Shown one piece after another: positions 15,997 through 25,476 of a stretch of DNA of 64,000 bases. The translations under genes and the position numbers were made by a program. The first letter of the stretch is position 1. Each line of letters begins with the position of its first letter. The stretch is from the NCBI RefSeq assembly GCF_045032955.1, contig NZ_JBJFZU010000014.1, positions 7,258 through 71,257 of the forward strand, in the 5' to 3' direction. The DNA is from Ornithinicoccus sp045032955. GTDB lineage: Bacteria; Actinomycetota; Actinomycetes; Actinomycetales; Dermatophilaceae. The notes beneath the pieces were generated by a model, which ran no database searches, was not told the origin of the DNA, and worked only from the letters and a program-made list of their open reading frames with translations.

Positions 15997-18714
15997 GTGA
16001 GTCGCTTGCTGCTGCTGGACGGACATTCCCTCGCCTACCGCGCGTTCTTCGCGCTCCCGGTGGAGAACTTCTCCACGACCACCGGGCAGAGCACCAACGC
16101 CGTGTACGGCTTCACCTCGATGTTGATCAACCTGCTGCGGGACGAGGCACCGACCCACCTGGCGGTCGCCTTCGACGTCTCCCGGCAGACGTTCCGCACC
16201 CAGGAGTACGCCGAGTACAAGGCCGGACGGGCGACGACCCCCGACGAGTTCCGCGGCCAGGTGGACCTGGTCAAGGAGGTGCTGGACGCCCTGCGGATCA
16301 CCCATGTCGAGGTGGACGGCTTCGAGGCGGACGACGTGCTCGCCACCCTCACCTCACGGGCCCGGGAGGAGGGCATGGAGGTGCTGATCTGCTCCGGGGA
16401 CCGGGACGCCCTGCAGCTGGTCGACGCCCGGACCACCGTGCTCTACCCGCGCAAAGGTGTCTCCGACCTCGCCCGGATGACGCCGGAGGCGGTGCAGGAG
16501 AAGTACGGGGTGCCGCCCGAGCGGTACAGCGACCTGGCGGCCCTGGTGGGGGAGTCCAGCGACAACCTGCCCGGGGTCCCGGGGGTGGGCCCGAAGACCG
16601 CGGCCAAGTGGATCGGCCAGTTCGGTGACCTGTCCGGGATCGTCGACCACGCGGACCGGCTGACCGGCAAGGCCGGCCAGTCGACCCGCGACCACCTGGA
16701 CCAGGTGCTGCGCAACCGCCGGCTGAACCAGCTGGTGGCCGACGTCGACCTGCCGGTGGGGATCGCGGACCTGGAGACCCGGGGGTGGGACCGCGAGGAG
16801 GTCCACCGGGTCTTCGACGGGCTGGAGTTCCGGGTGCTGCGGGACCGGCTGTTCGCCACCCTGGAGTCGGCGGAGGAGGAGGCCGAGGACGGGATCGAGG
16901 TCAGTGGGACCCTGCTGGAGCCGGGGACCCTCGACGCCTGGGTGCAGCAGCACGGGGCCCCCGGTCTCCGGCTGGCGGTGGTCGTCGAGGCAGGTCCGCG
17001 CACCCCGGCCGGGCCGGGTGAGGCGACCGGGCTGGCGCTGGCCGGGGAGGCGGACGCGGCCTACCTGGCGCTGCCCGCGAGCGACCCGCAGGACGAGCAG
17101 GCGCTGGCGGCATACCTGGCGGACGCCGAGCGGCCCAAGGTGCTGCACGACGCCAAGGCCCAGGTGGCCTCGCTGGAGGCGGTCGGGCTGCCGGTCGAGG
17201 GCATCGTCAGCGACACCGCGCTCGCCGCCTACCTGGACCGTCCCGACCAGCGGTCCTACGACCTGGCCGACCTGTCGCTGCGGCACCTGCGGCGGGAGCT
17301 GCGTCTCGGCGCCGGTGACGAGCAGACCGCACAGTCGCAGGGCGAGCTCGACCTCGACCTCGGCGAGGGCGACGGCGACGAGGCCGCCGCGCGCTCGGCG
17401 ATGGTGCACGCGCGTGCGGTGCACGACCTGTCGGTCGTGCTCGACGACGAGCTGGCGGACGAGGAGGAGCGGCACCTGCTGCAGCAGGTGGAGCTGCCGC
17501 TGGTGGGGGTGCTGCGGCGGATGGAGCAGGCCGGGATCGCCATCGACCTGCCGGCCCTGGAACGGCTCGAGCAGGAGTTCGCCGACGGTATGCAGCAGGC
17601 CCGCCAGGACGCCTGGGAGGCCATCGGCGACGACACCGTCAACCTGGGGTCGCCCAAGCAGCTGCAGGTGGTGCTCTTCGAGACGCTGGGGCTGCCCAAG
17701 ACCCGGCGCACGAAGACCGGCTACACCACCGACGCCGACGCCCTGGCCGGTCTCTACGCCCAGACCGAGCACCCCTTCCTGGAGGCCCTGCTGCGGCACC
17801 GGGACAGCACACGGCTCCGGGTCACCGCCGAGGGTCTGATCAAGTCCATGGCCGACGACGGCCGGATCCACACCACCTTCCAGCAGACGATCGCCGCGAC
17901 CGGCCGGCTGAGCTCCACCGAGCCCAACCTGCAGAACATCCCGATCCGGACCGCCGCCGGGAGGCGCATCCGGGAGATCTTCGTGGTGGGCGCGGACGCC
18001 TCCCGAGGGCTCACCTACGACACCCTGATGTCCGCGGACTACAGCCAGATCGAGATGCGGATCATGGCGCACCTGTCGGGCGACGCCGGGCTGATCGAGG
18101 CGTTCGCGGCGGGGGAGGACCTGCACCGCTTCGTCGGGTCCCGGGTCTTCGGGGTCGAGCAGGACGAGGTCACCCCGGAGATGCGTTCCAAGGTCAAGGC
18201 GATGAGCTACGGCCTGGCCTACGGGTTGTCCGCCTTCGGGCTGTCCAAGCAGCTGGGCATCTCCACGGCCGAGGCCAAGGACCTGATGGAGGAGTACTTC
18301 CAGCGCTTCGGCGGCGTCCGGGACTACTTGCGCGACATCGTCGACGAGGCGCGTCGTACCGGCTTCACCGAGACCATCCTCGGCCGCCGCCGGCACCTGC
18401 TCGACCTGACCAGCGACAACCGGCAGCGTCGGGAGATGGCCGAGCGGATGGCCCTGAACGCGCCCATCCAGGGGTCGGCCGCCGACATCATCAAGGTGGC
18501 GATGCTGCGCACCGAGACCGCGCTGCGGGAGGCCGGGCTGGCGACCCGGATGCTGCTGCAGGTGCACGACGAGCTGGTGCTGGAGGTCGCGCCCGGCGAG
18601 CAGGAGCAGGTCGAGGCCCTGGTCCGCGCCGAGATGGGGGCCGCCGCCGACCTCACCGTGCCCCTGGAGGTCAGCGTCGGGGTGGGCCGGACGTGGCACG
18701 AGGCCGCCCACTGA
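15997..18714 (+). CDS. polA: DNA polymerase I
   Basis: 905 residues. N-terminal 5'-3' nuclease domain (about 1-290; DGHSLAYRAFF, DGFEADDVLAT, GVGPKTAAKW), a central domain in place of the 3'-5' exonuclease (about 300-490), and the polymerase domain (about 500-905). Catalytic Asp681 is in ADYSQIEMR and Asp858-Glu859 in VHDELVLE. Motif B has Arg730, Lys734 and Tyr738 where Escherichia coli has Phe762. The middle domain lacks the DEDD acidic set, so proofreading is probably absent. GTG 15997 gives the normal N-terminus; the upstream in-frame ATG would overlap the divergent gene. Confidence 0.97.
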   Translation: MSRLLLLDGHSLAYRAFFALPVENFSTTTGQSTNAVYGFTSMLINLLRDEAPTHLAVAFDVSRQTFRTQEYAEYKAGRATTPDEFRGQVDLVKEVLDALRITHVEVDGFEADDVLATLTSRAREEGMEVLICSGDRDALQLVDARTTVLYPRKGVSDLARMTPEAVQEKYGVPPERYSDLAALVGESSDNLPGVPGVGPKTAAKWIGQFGDLSGIVDHADRLTGKAGQSTRDHLDQVLRNRRLNQLVADVDLPVGIADLETRGWDREEVHRVFDGLEFRVLRDRLFATLESAEEEAEDGIEVSGTLLEPGTLDAWVQQHGAPGLRLAVVVEAGPRTPAGPGEATGLALAGEADAAYLALPASDPQDEQALAAYLADAERPKVLHDAKAQVASLEAVGLPVEGIVSDTALAAYLDRPDQRSYDLADLSLRHLRRELRLGAGDEQTAQSQGELDLDLGEGDGDEAAARSAMVHARAVHDLSVVLDDELADEEERHLLQQVELPLVGVLRRMEQAGIAIDLPALERLEQEFADGMQQARQDAWEAIGDDTVNLGSPKQLQVVLFETLGLPKTRRTKTGYTTDADALAGLYAQTEHPFLEALLRHRDSTRLRVTAEGLIKSMADDGRIHTTFQQTIAATGRLSSTEPNLQNIPIRTAAGRRIREIFVVGADASRGLTYDTLMSADYSQIEMRIMAHLSGDAGLIEAFAAGEDLHRFVGSRVFGVEQDEVTPEMRSKVKAMSYGLAYGLSAFGLSKQLGISTAEAKDLMEEYFQRFGGVRDYLRDIVDEARRTGFTETILGRRRHLLDLTSDNRQRREMAERMALNAPIQGSAADIIKVAMLRTETALREAGLATRMLLQVHDELVLEVAPGEQEQVEALVRAEMGAAADLTVPLEVSVGVGRTWHEAAH

Positions 18715-18790
18715 GCCGACCCGCGTCGTCGCTGGTCAGCGGCGCTGATAACGATGTGGGCACAATTCGGGCGCGATGTGCTCCGGGTGC

Positions 18791-18846
18791 TTGTGCAGTG
18801 TGGGTGACCGACCTAGGTTCAGCCTACGCGTGGCGCGCAGCCACGC
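18791..18846 (+). promoter_or_regulatory. Promoter and 5' mRNA hairpin of the ABC binding-protein gene
   Basis: TTGTGC (18791-18796), 17-bp spacer, TAGGTT (18814-18819): the best two-hexamer promoter between polA and the binding protein. The start would be near 18826. A perfect 7-bp hairpin GCGTGGC/GCCACGC (18828-18834 with 18840-18846) then falls at the very 5' end of the transcript, 20 nt before ATG 18867 and its AAGGAG. Such a hairpin could protect the message. Confidence 0.6.
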
Positions 18847-18866
18847 ACCTGTGACGAAGGAGCACC

Positions 18867-20165
18867 ATGAGCCCAACGAGATCACGTCCCCGCGCCGCCG
18901 TGACGGCACGAGGCATCGCAGCACTGGCGGCGACCACGCTGCTGCTGGCGGCGTGTGGGGGCGGCGACGCCGACGCCGAGGCCGGAGGCAGCACCGACGA
19001 GGGTGAGAGCGAGCAGGCCTCCGGCGAGGCCGGCGAGCGCGACCTCACGCTCGAGGTCGGCACCGTGCTGCCGCAGACCGGCGCGCTGGCCTTCCTCGGT
19101 CCGCCCGAGGAGGCCGGTGTCCTGCTGGCCGAGAAGCACATCAACGAGGCAGACCTCGGGATCACCGTCAACGTCACCCTCGGTGACTCCGGTGACCCCG
19201 ACAACCGCGCCTACGCGACCACCGTCCCCCAGCTCCTCAACGACGGTGTCCAGGTGATCGTCGGGGCCGCCTCCTCGGGGGTGTCCAAGCTGTTCATCGA
19301 CGAGGTCGTGGCGGCCGAGGTCCTGATGATCTCGCCGGCGAACACCTCGCCCGAGTTCACCGACTGGGACGACGACAACCTCTACTGGCGCACCGCGCCC
19401 TCGGACCTGCTGCAGGGGGAGGTGCTCGGCAACATGATCGCCTCCGACGGGGTCCAGAACCTGGGCATCCTCTACCTCAACGACGCCTACGGCACGGGGC
19501 TGGAGGCACAGCTGACGGAGACCTTCGAGGCCGCCAACGGTGCGATCGTCGCCTCCGAGTCGTACAACGCCGGGGACACCACCTTCGACGCCCAGATCTC
19601 CTCGATCATGGCGGAGAACCCGGACGCGATCGCGCTGATCACCTTCGACGAGGCGAAGACGATCATCCCGGCGATCGACGCCGCCGGGTTCGACACCGGC
19701 AGCCTGTACTTCGTGGACGGCAACATCGCGGACTACAGCGAGGACTTCGACGAGGGCCTGCTCGAGGGCTCCAAGGGGACCCAGCCCGGGCCGGACCTGG
19801 GTGACGACTTCCGCGACCAGCTCAACGAGGTCTGGACCGAGGCCGGCAACGACGAGCTGAGCGACTGGAACTACGCGGCCGAGTCCTACGACGCCGTGGT
19901 CCTGGCCGCGCTCGCGGCGCTGGCGGCCAACTCCGTCGAGGGCCCCGAGATGGCGTCCAAGATGCAGGAGGTCTCCGGTGGTGCCGGTGAGGGTGAGACG
20001 GTGAGCGACTTCGCCGAGGCCGCGCAGATCATCGTCGACGGTGGCGTGGTCGACTACGACGGTCCGTCCGGTCCGATCTCCTTCGACGAGAACGGTGACC
20101 CGACCGAGGCGACCATCGGGATCTTCGAGTACGACGCCAACAACCAGCTGGTCCGCCAGAACTGA
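18867..20165 (+). CDS. Branched-chain amino-acid-type ABC substrate-binding lipoprotein
   Basis: 432 residues. Lipoprotein signal peptide with lipobox LLAAC (Cys30) and an acidic Gly/Glu-rich linker, then a type I periplasmic-binding fold (LivJ-like): TLEVGTVLPQTGALAFLG, GAASSGVSKLFID, SPANTSPEFTD. It delivers a ligand to the LivH-LivM-LivG-LivF transporter encoded on the opposite strand beyond the shared terminator. The ligand is probably a branched-chain or other amino acid; amides or urea cannot be excluded. ATG 18867 has AAGGAG five nt upstream. The separate promoter and 5' hairpin fit the high expression a binding protein needs. Confidence 0.92.
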   Translation: MSPTRSRPRAAVTARGIAALAATTLLLAACGGGDADAEAGGSTDEGESEQASGEAGERDLTLEVGTVLPQTGALAFLGPPEEAGVLLAEKHINEADLGITVNVTLGDSGDPDNRAYATTVPQLLNDGVQVIVGAASSGVSKLFIDEVVAAEVLMISPANTSPEFTDWDDDNLYWRTAPSDLLQGEVLGNMIASDGVQNLGILYLNDAYGTGLEAQLTETFEAANGAIVASESYNAGDTTFDAQISSIMAENPDAIALITFDEAKTIIPAIDAAGFDTGSLYFVDGNIADYSEDFDEGLLEGSKGTQPGPDLGDDFRDQLNEVWTEAGNDELSDWNYAAESYDAVVLAALAALAANSVEGPEMASKMQEVSGGAGEGETVSDFAEAAQIIVDGGVVDYDGPSGPISFDENGDPTEATIGIFEYDANNQLVRQN

Positions 20166-20178
20166 GCACGGCGTGACG

Positions 20179-20212
20179 AAGGCCCCCGGGACCACGGTCC
20201 CGGGGGCCTTTC
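20179..20212. terminator. Bidirectional intrinsic terminator between binding protein and livF
   Basis: GGCCCCCGGGACC (20181-20193) pairs perfectly with GGTCCCGGGGGCC (20196-20208); realistically 12 bp with a 4-nt loop. The stem continues with A-T pairs and ends in TTT on plus and TTC on minus. It lies 13 nt after the binding-protein stop and some 50 nt after the livF stop, so it can serve both converging operons. Confidence 0.85.
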
Positions 20213-20259
20213 GCCGTGCACGGTGGCCGGCCCTGGCAGGGGCGGCTCGCGAACGGCCG

Positions 20260-21050
<791 letters not shown>

Positions 21051-21054
<4 letters not shown>

Positions 21055-21965
21055 CCGACCCGGTTCCCCTCTTCGTCGTAGCGGCCGGTGATGACACCGA
21101 TGTCCTGGTCCAGGTGGCTGCCGAGGTAGGCGTCGATGACGGCCTCGTTCCGCATGACCTCGTCCAGTGGACCCTCGGCCACGACGCGACCCTCGGCCAT
21201 CACCACCACCCAGTCCGCGATGTGCCGGACCATGTGCATGTCGTGCTCGACGAAGAGCACGGTCATCCCCTGCTGCTTGAGGTTGAGGACGTGCTCCAGC
21301 AGGGACTGCACCAGGGCCGGGTTCACCCCGGCCATCGGCTCGTCGAGCAGCACGAACTCCGGCTCGGTCATCAGGGCGCGCGCCATCTCCAGCAGCTTGC
21401 GCTGACCGCCCGAGAGGGAGGCGGAGAAGTCGTCCTTCTTGTCCAGCAGCCTGAAGCGCTCCAACAGCTCCAGCGCCCGCTGCTCGATCTCACGCTCCTG
21501 GCGGCGCCACAGGAAGGGCAGCACGCTGAACAGCAGGCTCTCGCCCTTCTGCCCGGTGGCACCGAGCTTCATGCTCTCCAGCACGGTGAGCCGCTGCAGC
21601 ACCTTGGTGAGCTGGAAGGTCCGGACCTGGCCCATCCGCGCCGACTTGAAGGCGGGGACCCCGGCCAGCGCGCGTCCGTTGAACTGCCACGACCCGGAGT
21701 TCGGCCGGTCGAAGCCGGAGAGCAGGTTGAACAGGGTGGTCTTGCCCGCCCCGTTGGGTCCGATCAGGGCGGTGATCGCGTGCCGCGGGATCTCCACGTG
21801 CTGCACGTCGACGGCGGTGATGCCGCCGAAGGAGCGGGAGATGTCGTCGGCCACCAGGATCGGGTCCCGCTTGGGCACGCCGGGGACGGCAGGGCCGGTG
21901 GCCAGGTCGTGGTCCGGGTGCACCGGCGTCTCCGTCGGTGGGGTCGGAGGCTGCTCACTTGACAA
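21051..21965 (-). CDS. livG: Branched-chain amino acid ABC transporter ATPase LivG
   Basis: 304 residues. Walker A GPNGAGKTT followed by LFNLLSGFDRPNSG, signature SLSGGQRK, Walker B FVLLDEPMAGVNP and switch His in FVEHDMHMV are all intact. The start appears to be TTG 21965: it lies inside the last codons of livM and is seven nt after AAGGAG; the next in-frame candidate is a GTG some 15 codons later without an SD. A Pro/Thr-rich N-terminal tail precedes the ATPase domain. Translational coupling to livM is likely. Confidence 0.94.
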
Positions 21966-22932
21966 AGGTCATCTCCTTCTTCTTGCCCAGGATGCCCTGT
22001 GGTCGGAACGCGACCAGCAGCATGAGGGCGACACCGACGATGATGAACCGGACGTACCCGGCCTGGGTGGCCGTCATCGGCAGCCAGCCCTCGCTGGCCA
22101 TCGCCGGCAGCACACCGGCCAGGAAGGCCATCAGCCCCCAGTAGAGGACGGCCCCGAGGATGGGCCCGAAGAGGGTCGCCGCACCGCCGAGCAGCAGCGC
22201 GGTCCAGACGAAGAAGGTCAGGCTCGGCAGGTAGTACTGGGGGATGACCGCGGCGGGGAGGGCGATGACGACACCGCCGAGCGCCCCCAGCACCCCACCG
22301 AAGATCAGCGCCTGCATCTTGTAGAGGTAGACGTTCTTGCCCAGCGACCGGACCGCGTCCTCGTCCTCCCGGATGCCCTTGAGCACCCGCCCCCAGGGAC
22401 TGCGCATCACCAACCAGACCGCCAGCACGCCCACCACGACCAGGCCGAGGCCGAACAGCCTGACCCACCACTGGTCGGCGGTGAAGGTCCATGCGCCGAC
22501 CCCGTAGGTGCCGTCGGGCAGGGGGTTGGCCTCACGGAAGCCGGCGTGGTAGCCGCCGAGCCCGTCCGCGGAGTTGGTGTACGCCTCGAAGAGCCGCGTC
22601 TGGAAGAGCAGCCGGACGATCTCCGCGGCCGCGATGGTCACGATCGCGAGGTAGTCCGCGCGCAGCCGCAGGGTGGGTATGCCGAGGATCACCGCGAAGA
22701 TGACGGCACCCACGATGCTGATCCCGATCGCCAGCCACCAGGGGAGGCCGAACGACAGGATCGAGATGGCGTAGGCATACGCGCCGATCGCCATGAAGCC
22801 GGCCATCCCGAAGTTGAGCAGCCCGGCATACCCGAAGTGCACGGCCAGGCCGAGGGCCGCCAGCATGAACCCGATGGTCTCCGGGGACAGGATGAAGCTG
22901 GCCGTGTTGTTGAGGATGGAACCCCAGTCCAT
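21955..22932 (-). CDS. livM: Branched-chain amino acid ABC transporter permease LivM
   Basis: 325 residues, about nine hydrophobic segments. The sequence GYAGLLNFGMAGFMAIGAYAYA is the family's conserved first-helix region, and SPWGRVLKGIREDEDAVRSLG is the cytoplasmic coupling loop (EAA-like) that contacts the ATPases. It ends with the LivM-type RPQGILGKKK. ATG 22932 is preceded by GGGAGA. Forms the translocation pore with LivH. 18 nt separate it from livH. Confidence 0.94.
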   Translation of the reverse strand: MDWGSILNNTASFILSPETIGFMLAALGLAVHFGYAGLLNFGMAGFMAIGAYAYAISILSFGLPWWLAIGISIVGAVIFAVILGIPTLRLRADYLAIVTIAAAEIVRLLFQTRLFEAYTNSADGLGGYHAGFREANPLPDGTYGVGAWTFTADQWWVRLFGLGLVVVGVLAVWLVMRSPWGRVLKGIREDEDAVRSLGKNVYLYKMQALIFGGVLGALGGVVIALPAAVIPQYYLPSLTFFVWTALLLGGAATLFGPILGAVLYWGLMAFLAGVLPAMASEGWLPMTATQAGYVRFIIVGVALMLLVAFRPQGILGKKKEMTFVK

Positions 22933-22950
22933 GTCAGGTCTCCCTTGCCG

Positions 22951-24270
22951 CTAACCGATCCGCTCTCGTCGGCCCAGGATCCCCTGGGGCCGGACGAGAA
23001 GGATGAGGATGAGGACACCGAGGGCGCCCACGTACTTGATGTCCGAGGGGAGCCAGAGGGTGGAGACCTCCACGAGGATCCCGATGACGAGGGCACCGAT
23101 GAGGGCGCCGAAGGCGGTGCCGAGCCCGCCGAGGCAGACGGCGGCGAAGATGAGCAGCAGGATCTGCACGCCCATGTCCCACTTGATCCCGGGCCGGAAG
23201 TAGGCCCACAGGACACCGGAGAGACCGGCGAGCGCGGCACCGGCCATCCAGACGATCCGGGTGACGGCCTCGACGTCGATGCCGCTGGCCGAGGCGAGGG
23301 CCCGGTTGTCGGCCACCGCCCTGGTGGCCTTGCCGGTCCGGGTGCGCTGCAACCAGAGGGCCACCGTCACCAGCACCACGACGCTGATGCCCATGCTCAC
23401 CATGTCGATGGTCGAGAGCCGGATCGGGCCGATGATCTGGTGCCGGGTGCCGCCGGCCCCGGGCAGCTGGTAGGTGCTGCCGCCGATGAAGTACTGGAAG
23501 ACGTAGCGCAGGGCCAGCGAGAGGCCGATCGTCAGGATCATCATCTGCACCAGGCCGATCCCTCGTCGGCGCAGCGGTCGCCAGATGCCGGCGTCGATGC
23601 TGAAGCCGAAGGCGGCGCTGGCGACGACCGCGAGCGGGATGGCCACGTAGATCGGCCACCCGGTGAAGACCGAGAAGGCCAACGCCATCACCGCCCCGAA
23701 GGTGACCATCTCGGCGTGCGCGAAGTTGGTCAGCCCGGTGGTGCCGAAGATCAGGGACAGGCCGATCGAGGCCAGGGCCAGCATGAGCCCGAAGTTGATC
23801 CCGTTCACCAGGCGCTCGACGAGCTGGGCGGTGAAGCTCACCGTCTCGCGCTCCCCCTCGCCGAGGAAGAAGTTCGCTGGCTGGAAGAACTGCGAGGCGT
23901 AGGTGACGGTCAGCGGGTTCTCCCCGCTGACGGTGATGCCCTCGGGCAGGCTCTCTTCGTCGATCAGCACCTCGTAGGGGTCCGTGGTGGGCACCCCGAT
24001 GCGGGCCTGGCCGCGGTCGTCGGTGACCGCCTCGGCCTCGTAGTCACCGCCGGTGACCACCACGCGCACCTCACCCACCGGCGCGTTGTCGAAGCGCACG
24101 TTGACGGCGATGTTCTGGTCGTGCTCCTCCAGGGCCACCTGCGAGGGGTCGTCGGTCTCCTGCGCGACCGCGGCCCCGGGCGCCAGCAGGACCAGGCCGA
24201 GGAGGAACAGGACGAACAGCGGCCAGGGCGGGCGTCGGCGGGTTCGCCGCCGAGGGGTCGTCAGGTGCAC
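22951..24270 (-). CDS. livH: LivH-type permease with N-terminal signal peptide and extracytoplasmic domain
   Basis: 439 residues, about 140 longer than a standard LivH. Residues 1-35 form a signal-peptide-like segment (Arg-rich, then WPLFVLFLLGLVLLAPGAAVA); about 36-140 is a hydrophilic beta-rich stretch (NIAVNVRFDNAPV, VTVSGENPLTVTYAS) resembling a carboxypeptidase-regulatory or Ig-like domain; the permease follows with FGLMLALASIGLSLIFGTTG and the coupling loop TGKATRAVADNRALASASG. GTG 24270 has GGAGG four nt upstream and places the signal peptide correctly; the longer reading from 24321 would put a 36-residue tail before it. The domain could help dock the binding protein (inference). Confidence 0.88.
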   Translation of the reverse strand: MHLTTPRRRTRRRPPWPLFVLFLLGLVLLAPGAAVAQETDDPSQVALEEHDQNIAVNVRFDNAPVGEVRVVVTGGDYEAEAVTDDRGQARIGVPTTDPYEVLIDEESLPEGITVSGENPLTVTYASQFFQPANFFLGEGERETVSFTAQLVERLVNGINFGLMLALASIGLSLIFGTTGLTNFAHAEMVTFGAVMALAFSVFTGWPIYVAIPLAVVASAAFGFSIDAGIWRPLRRRGIGLVQMMILTIGLSLALRYVFQYFIGGSTYQLPGAGGTRHQIIGPIRLSTIDMVSMGISVVVLVTVALWLQRTRTGKATRAVADNRALASASGIDVEAVTRIVWMAGAALAGLSGVLWAYFRPGIKWDMGVQILLLIFAAVCLGGLGTAFGALIGALVIGILVEVSTLWLPSDIKYVGALGVLILILLVRPQGILGRRERIG

Positions 24271-24330
24271 TGGTCCTCCAGCCGGGTCCTGTGAGTCACG
24301 GGTGTGCGCCAGGTCACGCACGACAGTCGG

Positions 24331-24336
24331 ACTATA
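24331..24336 (-). promoter_or_regulatory. Candidate -10 box (TATAGT) of the liv operon
   Basis: On minus the sequence reads GCCTATAGTCC, and TATAGT fits TAnnnT. A transcript would start near 24324, leaving about 54 nt before GTG 24270 and its GGAGG. No good -35 is seen. Confidence 0.45.
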
Positions 24337-24432
24337 GGCGACCGCCCACCCCTCGGGTAGCGACCGTCGAGGACCGTGTCCGGATCGTGACCAGCGGGTA
24401 TGCCGTGGCGCCGGCGATCGTCCGGCGGTGGC

Positions 24433-25287
24433 TCAGCCGTCGTCGGGTCGCTCGCACACCAGGACGGCCGTGCCGGGGAAGATCTCGCCCCGCAGCCGGC
24501 TCCAGGACCCCCACTCGTGGTCCCCGTCGGGGCCGGTCGGCCACGGCAGCTCCCGCAGGTCGGTCAGGACCAGGCCGGCCCCGGCGACAGCCCGGACCAG
24601 CTCGCCCAGGGTGCGGTGGTGCTCGGTGTAGGTCGCCACCCCGCTGCCGGTCTCCTCGACGTAGGCGGCGGTGTCGAAGTAGCTGTGCCGGGCCACCAGC
24701 CCCTCCTCCCCGGGCAGGTCGAGGAAGACCCAGCGGAACGGGTGCGGCAGCGACACCACGCACCGGCCACCGGGGCGCAGGACGCGGCGCCACTCGCGCA
24801 GCGCGCTCCCGGCGTCCGGGACGAAGGCGAGGACGCCGTGCGCGGTGAAGACCGTGTCGAAGGAGGCGTCCGCGAAGGGCAACCGGGTGCCGTCGCACTG
24901 GAGGTATGCCGCGGCGACCGGCCCGGCCCCGGCCGACCGGTCCAGGCGCCGTGCCACCCGGAGCATCCCGGCGGACAGGTCGGTGCAGAGCGCTCTGGCC
25001 CCCTGGGATGCGCACCACCGGGAGCCCTGGCCGGCGCCGCCGCCGACCTCCAGGACGTCCCGGTCGGTGACCGTCCCCAGCAGCCCTAGGTCCTCCTCGG
25101 TCCACCCCTCGGGTCCCCAGCACAGCTGCGCATCACCCAGGGCCGACCCGTGCTCGGCGTGGTAGTCCTCGGCCTCGGTGTCCCACCAGCTGCGGGCGGC
25201 GCGCACCGATTCCTCGTGGGTGGCGTGGCGGCGGGACACCAGGTCGGGTGAGGGCAGCGGCGCGGGATCCTGGGACGGGTCGGTCAC
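24433..25287 (-). CDS. SAM-dependent class I methyltransferase
   Basis: 284 residues. The SAM-binding motif I VLEVGGGAGQGS lies near residue 85, with acidic loop CTDLSAGMLRVAR and motif LPFADASFDTVFTAHGVLAFV as in the UbiE/small-molecule methyltransferase group (Methyltransf_11). The substrate is unknown. The GTG at 25287 is preferred to the GTG at 25359: it has CAGACT seven nt upstream, and the longer reading would add a low-complexity Ala/Pro tail reaching into the rpsA promoter. It diverges from rpsA. Confidence 0.85.
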   Translation of the reverse strand: MTDPSQDPAPLPSPDLVSRRHATHEESVRAARSWWDTEAEDYHAEHGSALGDAQLCWGPEGWTEEDLGLLGTVTDRDVLEVGGGAGQGSRWCASQGARALCTDLSAGMLRVARRLDRSAGAGPVAAAYLQCDGTRLPFADASFDTVFTAHGVLAFVPDAGSALREWRRVLRPGGRCVVSLPHPFRWVFLDLPGEEGLVARHSYFDTAAYVEETGSGVATYTEHHRTLGELVRAVAGAGLVLTDLRELPWPTGPDGDHEWGSWSRLRGEIFPGTAVLVCERPDDG

Positions 25288-25345
25288 GGCGGCCAGTCTG
25301 GCAGCAGCGGACACAGCCGGCGCAGGCGCGGCGGGCGGCCCGTCT

Positions 25346-25375
25346 TTGACCCGGGACACCGCGCCCCGCTAGGGT
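25346..25375 (+). promoter_or_regulatory. rpsA promoter
   Basis: TTGACC (25346-25351), 18-bp spacer, TAGGGT (25370-25375): the closest match to a two-hexamer housekeeping promoter in the window. Start would be near 25382, giving a 95-nt leader to ATG 25477, fitting a strongly expressed ribosomal protein gene. Confidence 0.7.
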
Positions 25376-25476
25376 GTCAGGGTTCGTCTCGTGTGATCCG
25401 GCGTGCCCGGAACGGCGCGGGACCACAGCGCATACGTCCATCCATACATCGTGTCCACAATCGGAGCCCCTACTAC

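Noticed and set aside
24271..24321. Longer livH start at GTG 24321
   Set aside because: It would put 17 extra residues before an otherwise well-formed signal peptide and ignores the GGAGG just before GTG 24270.
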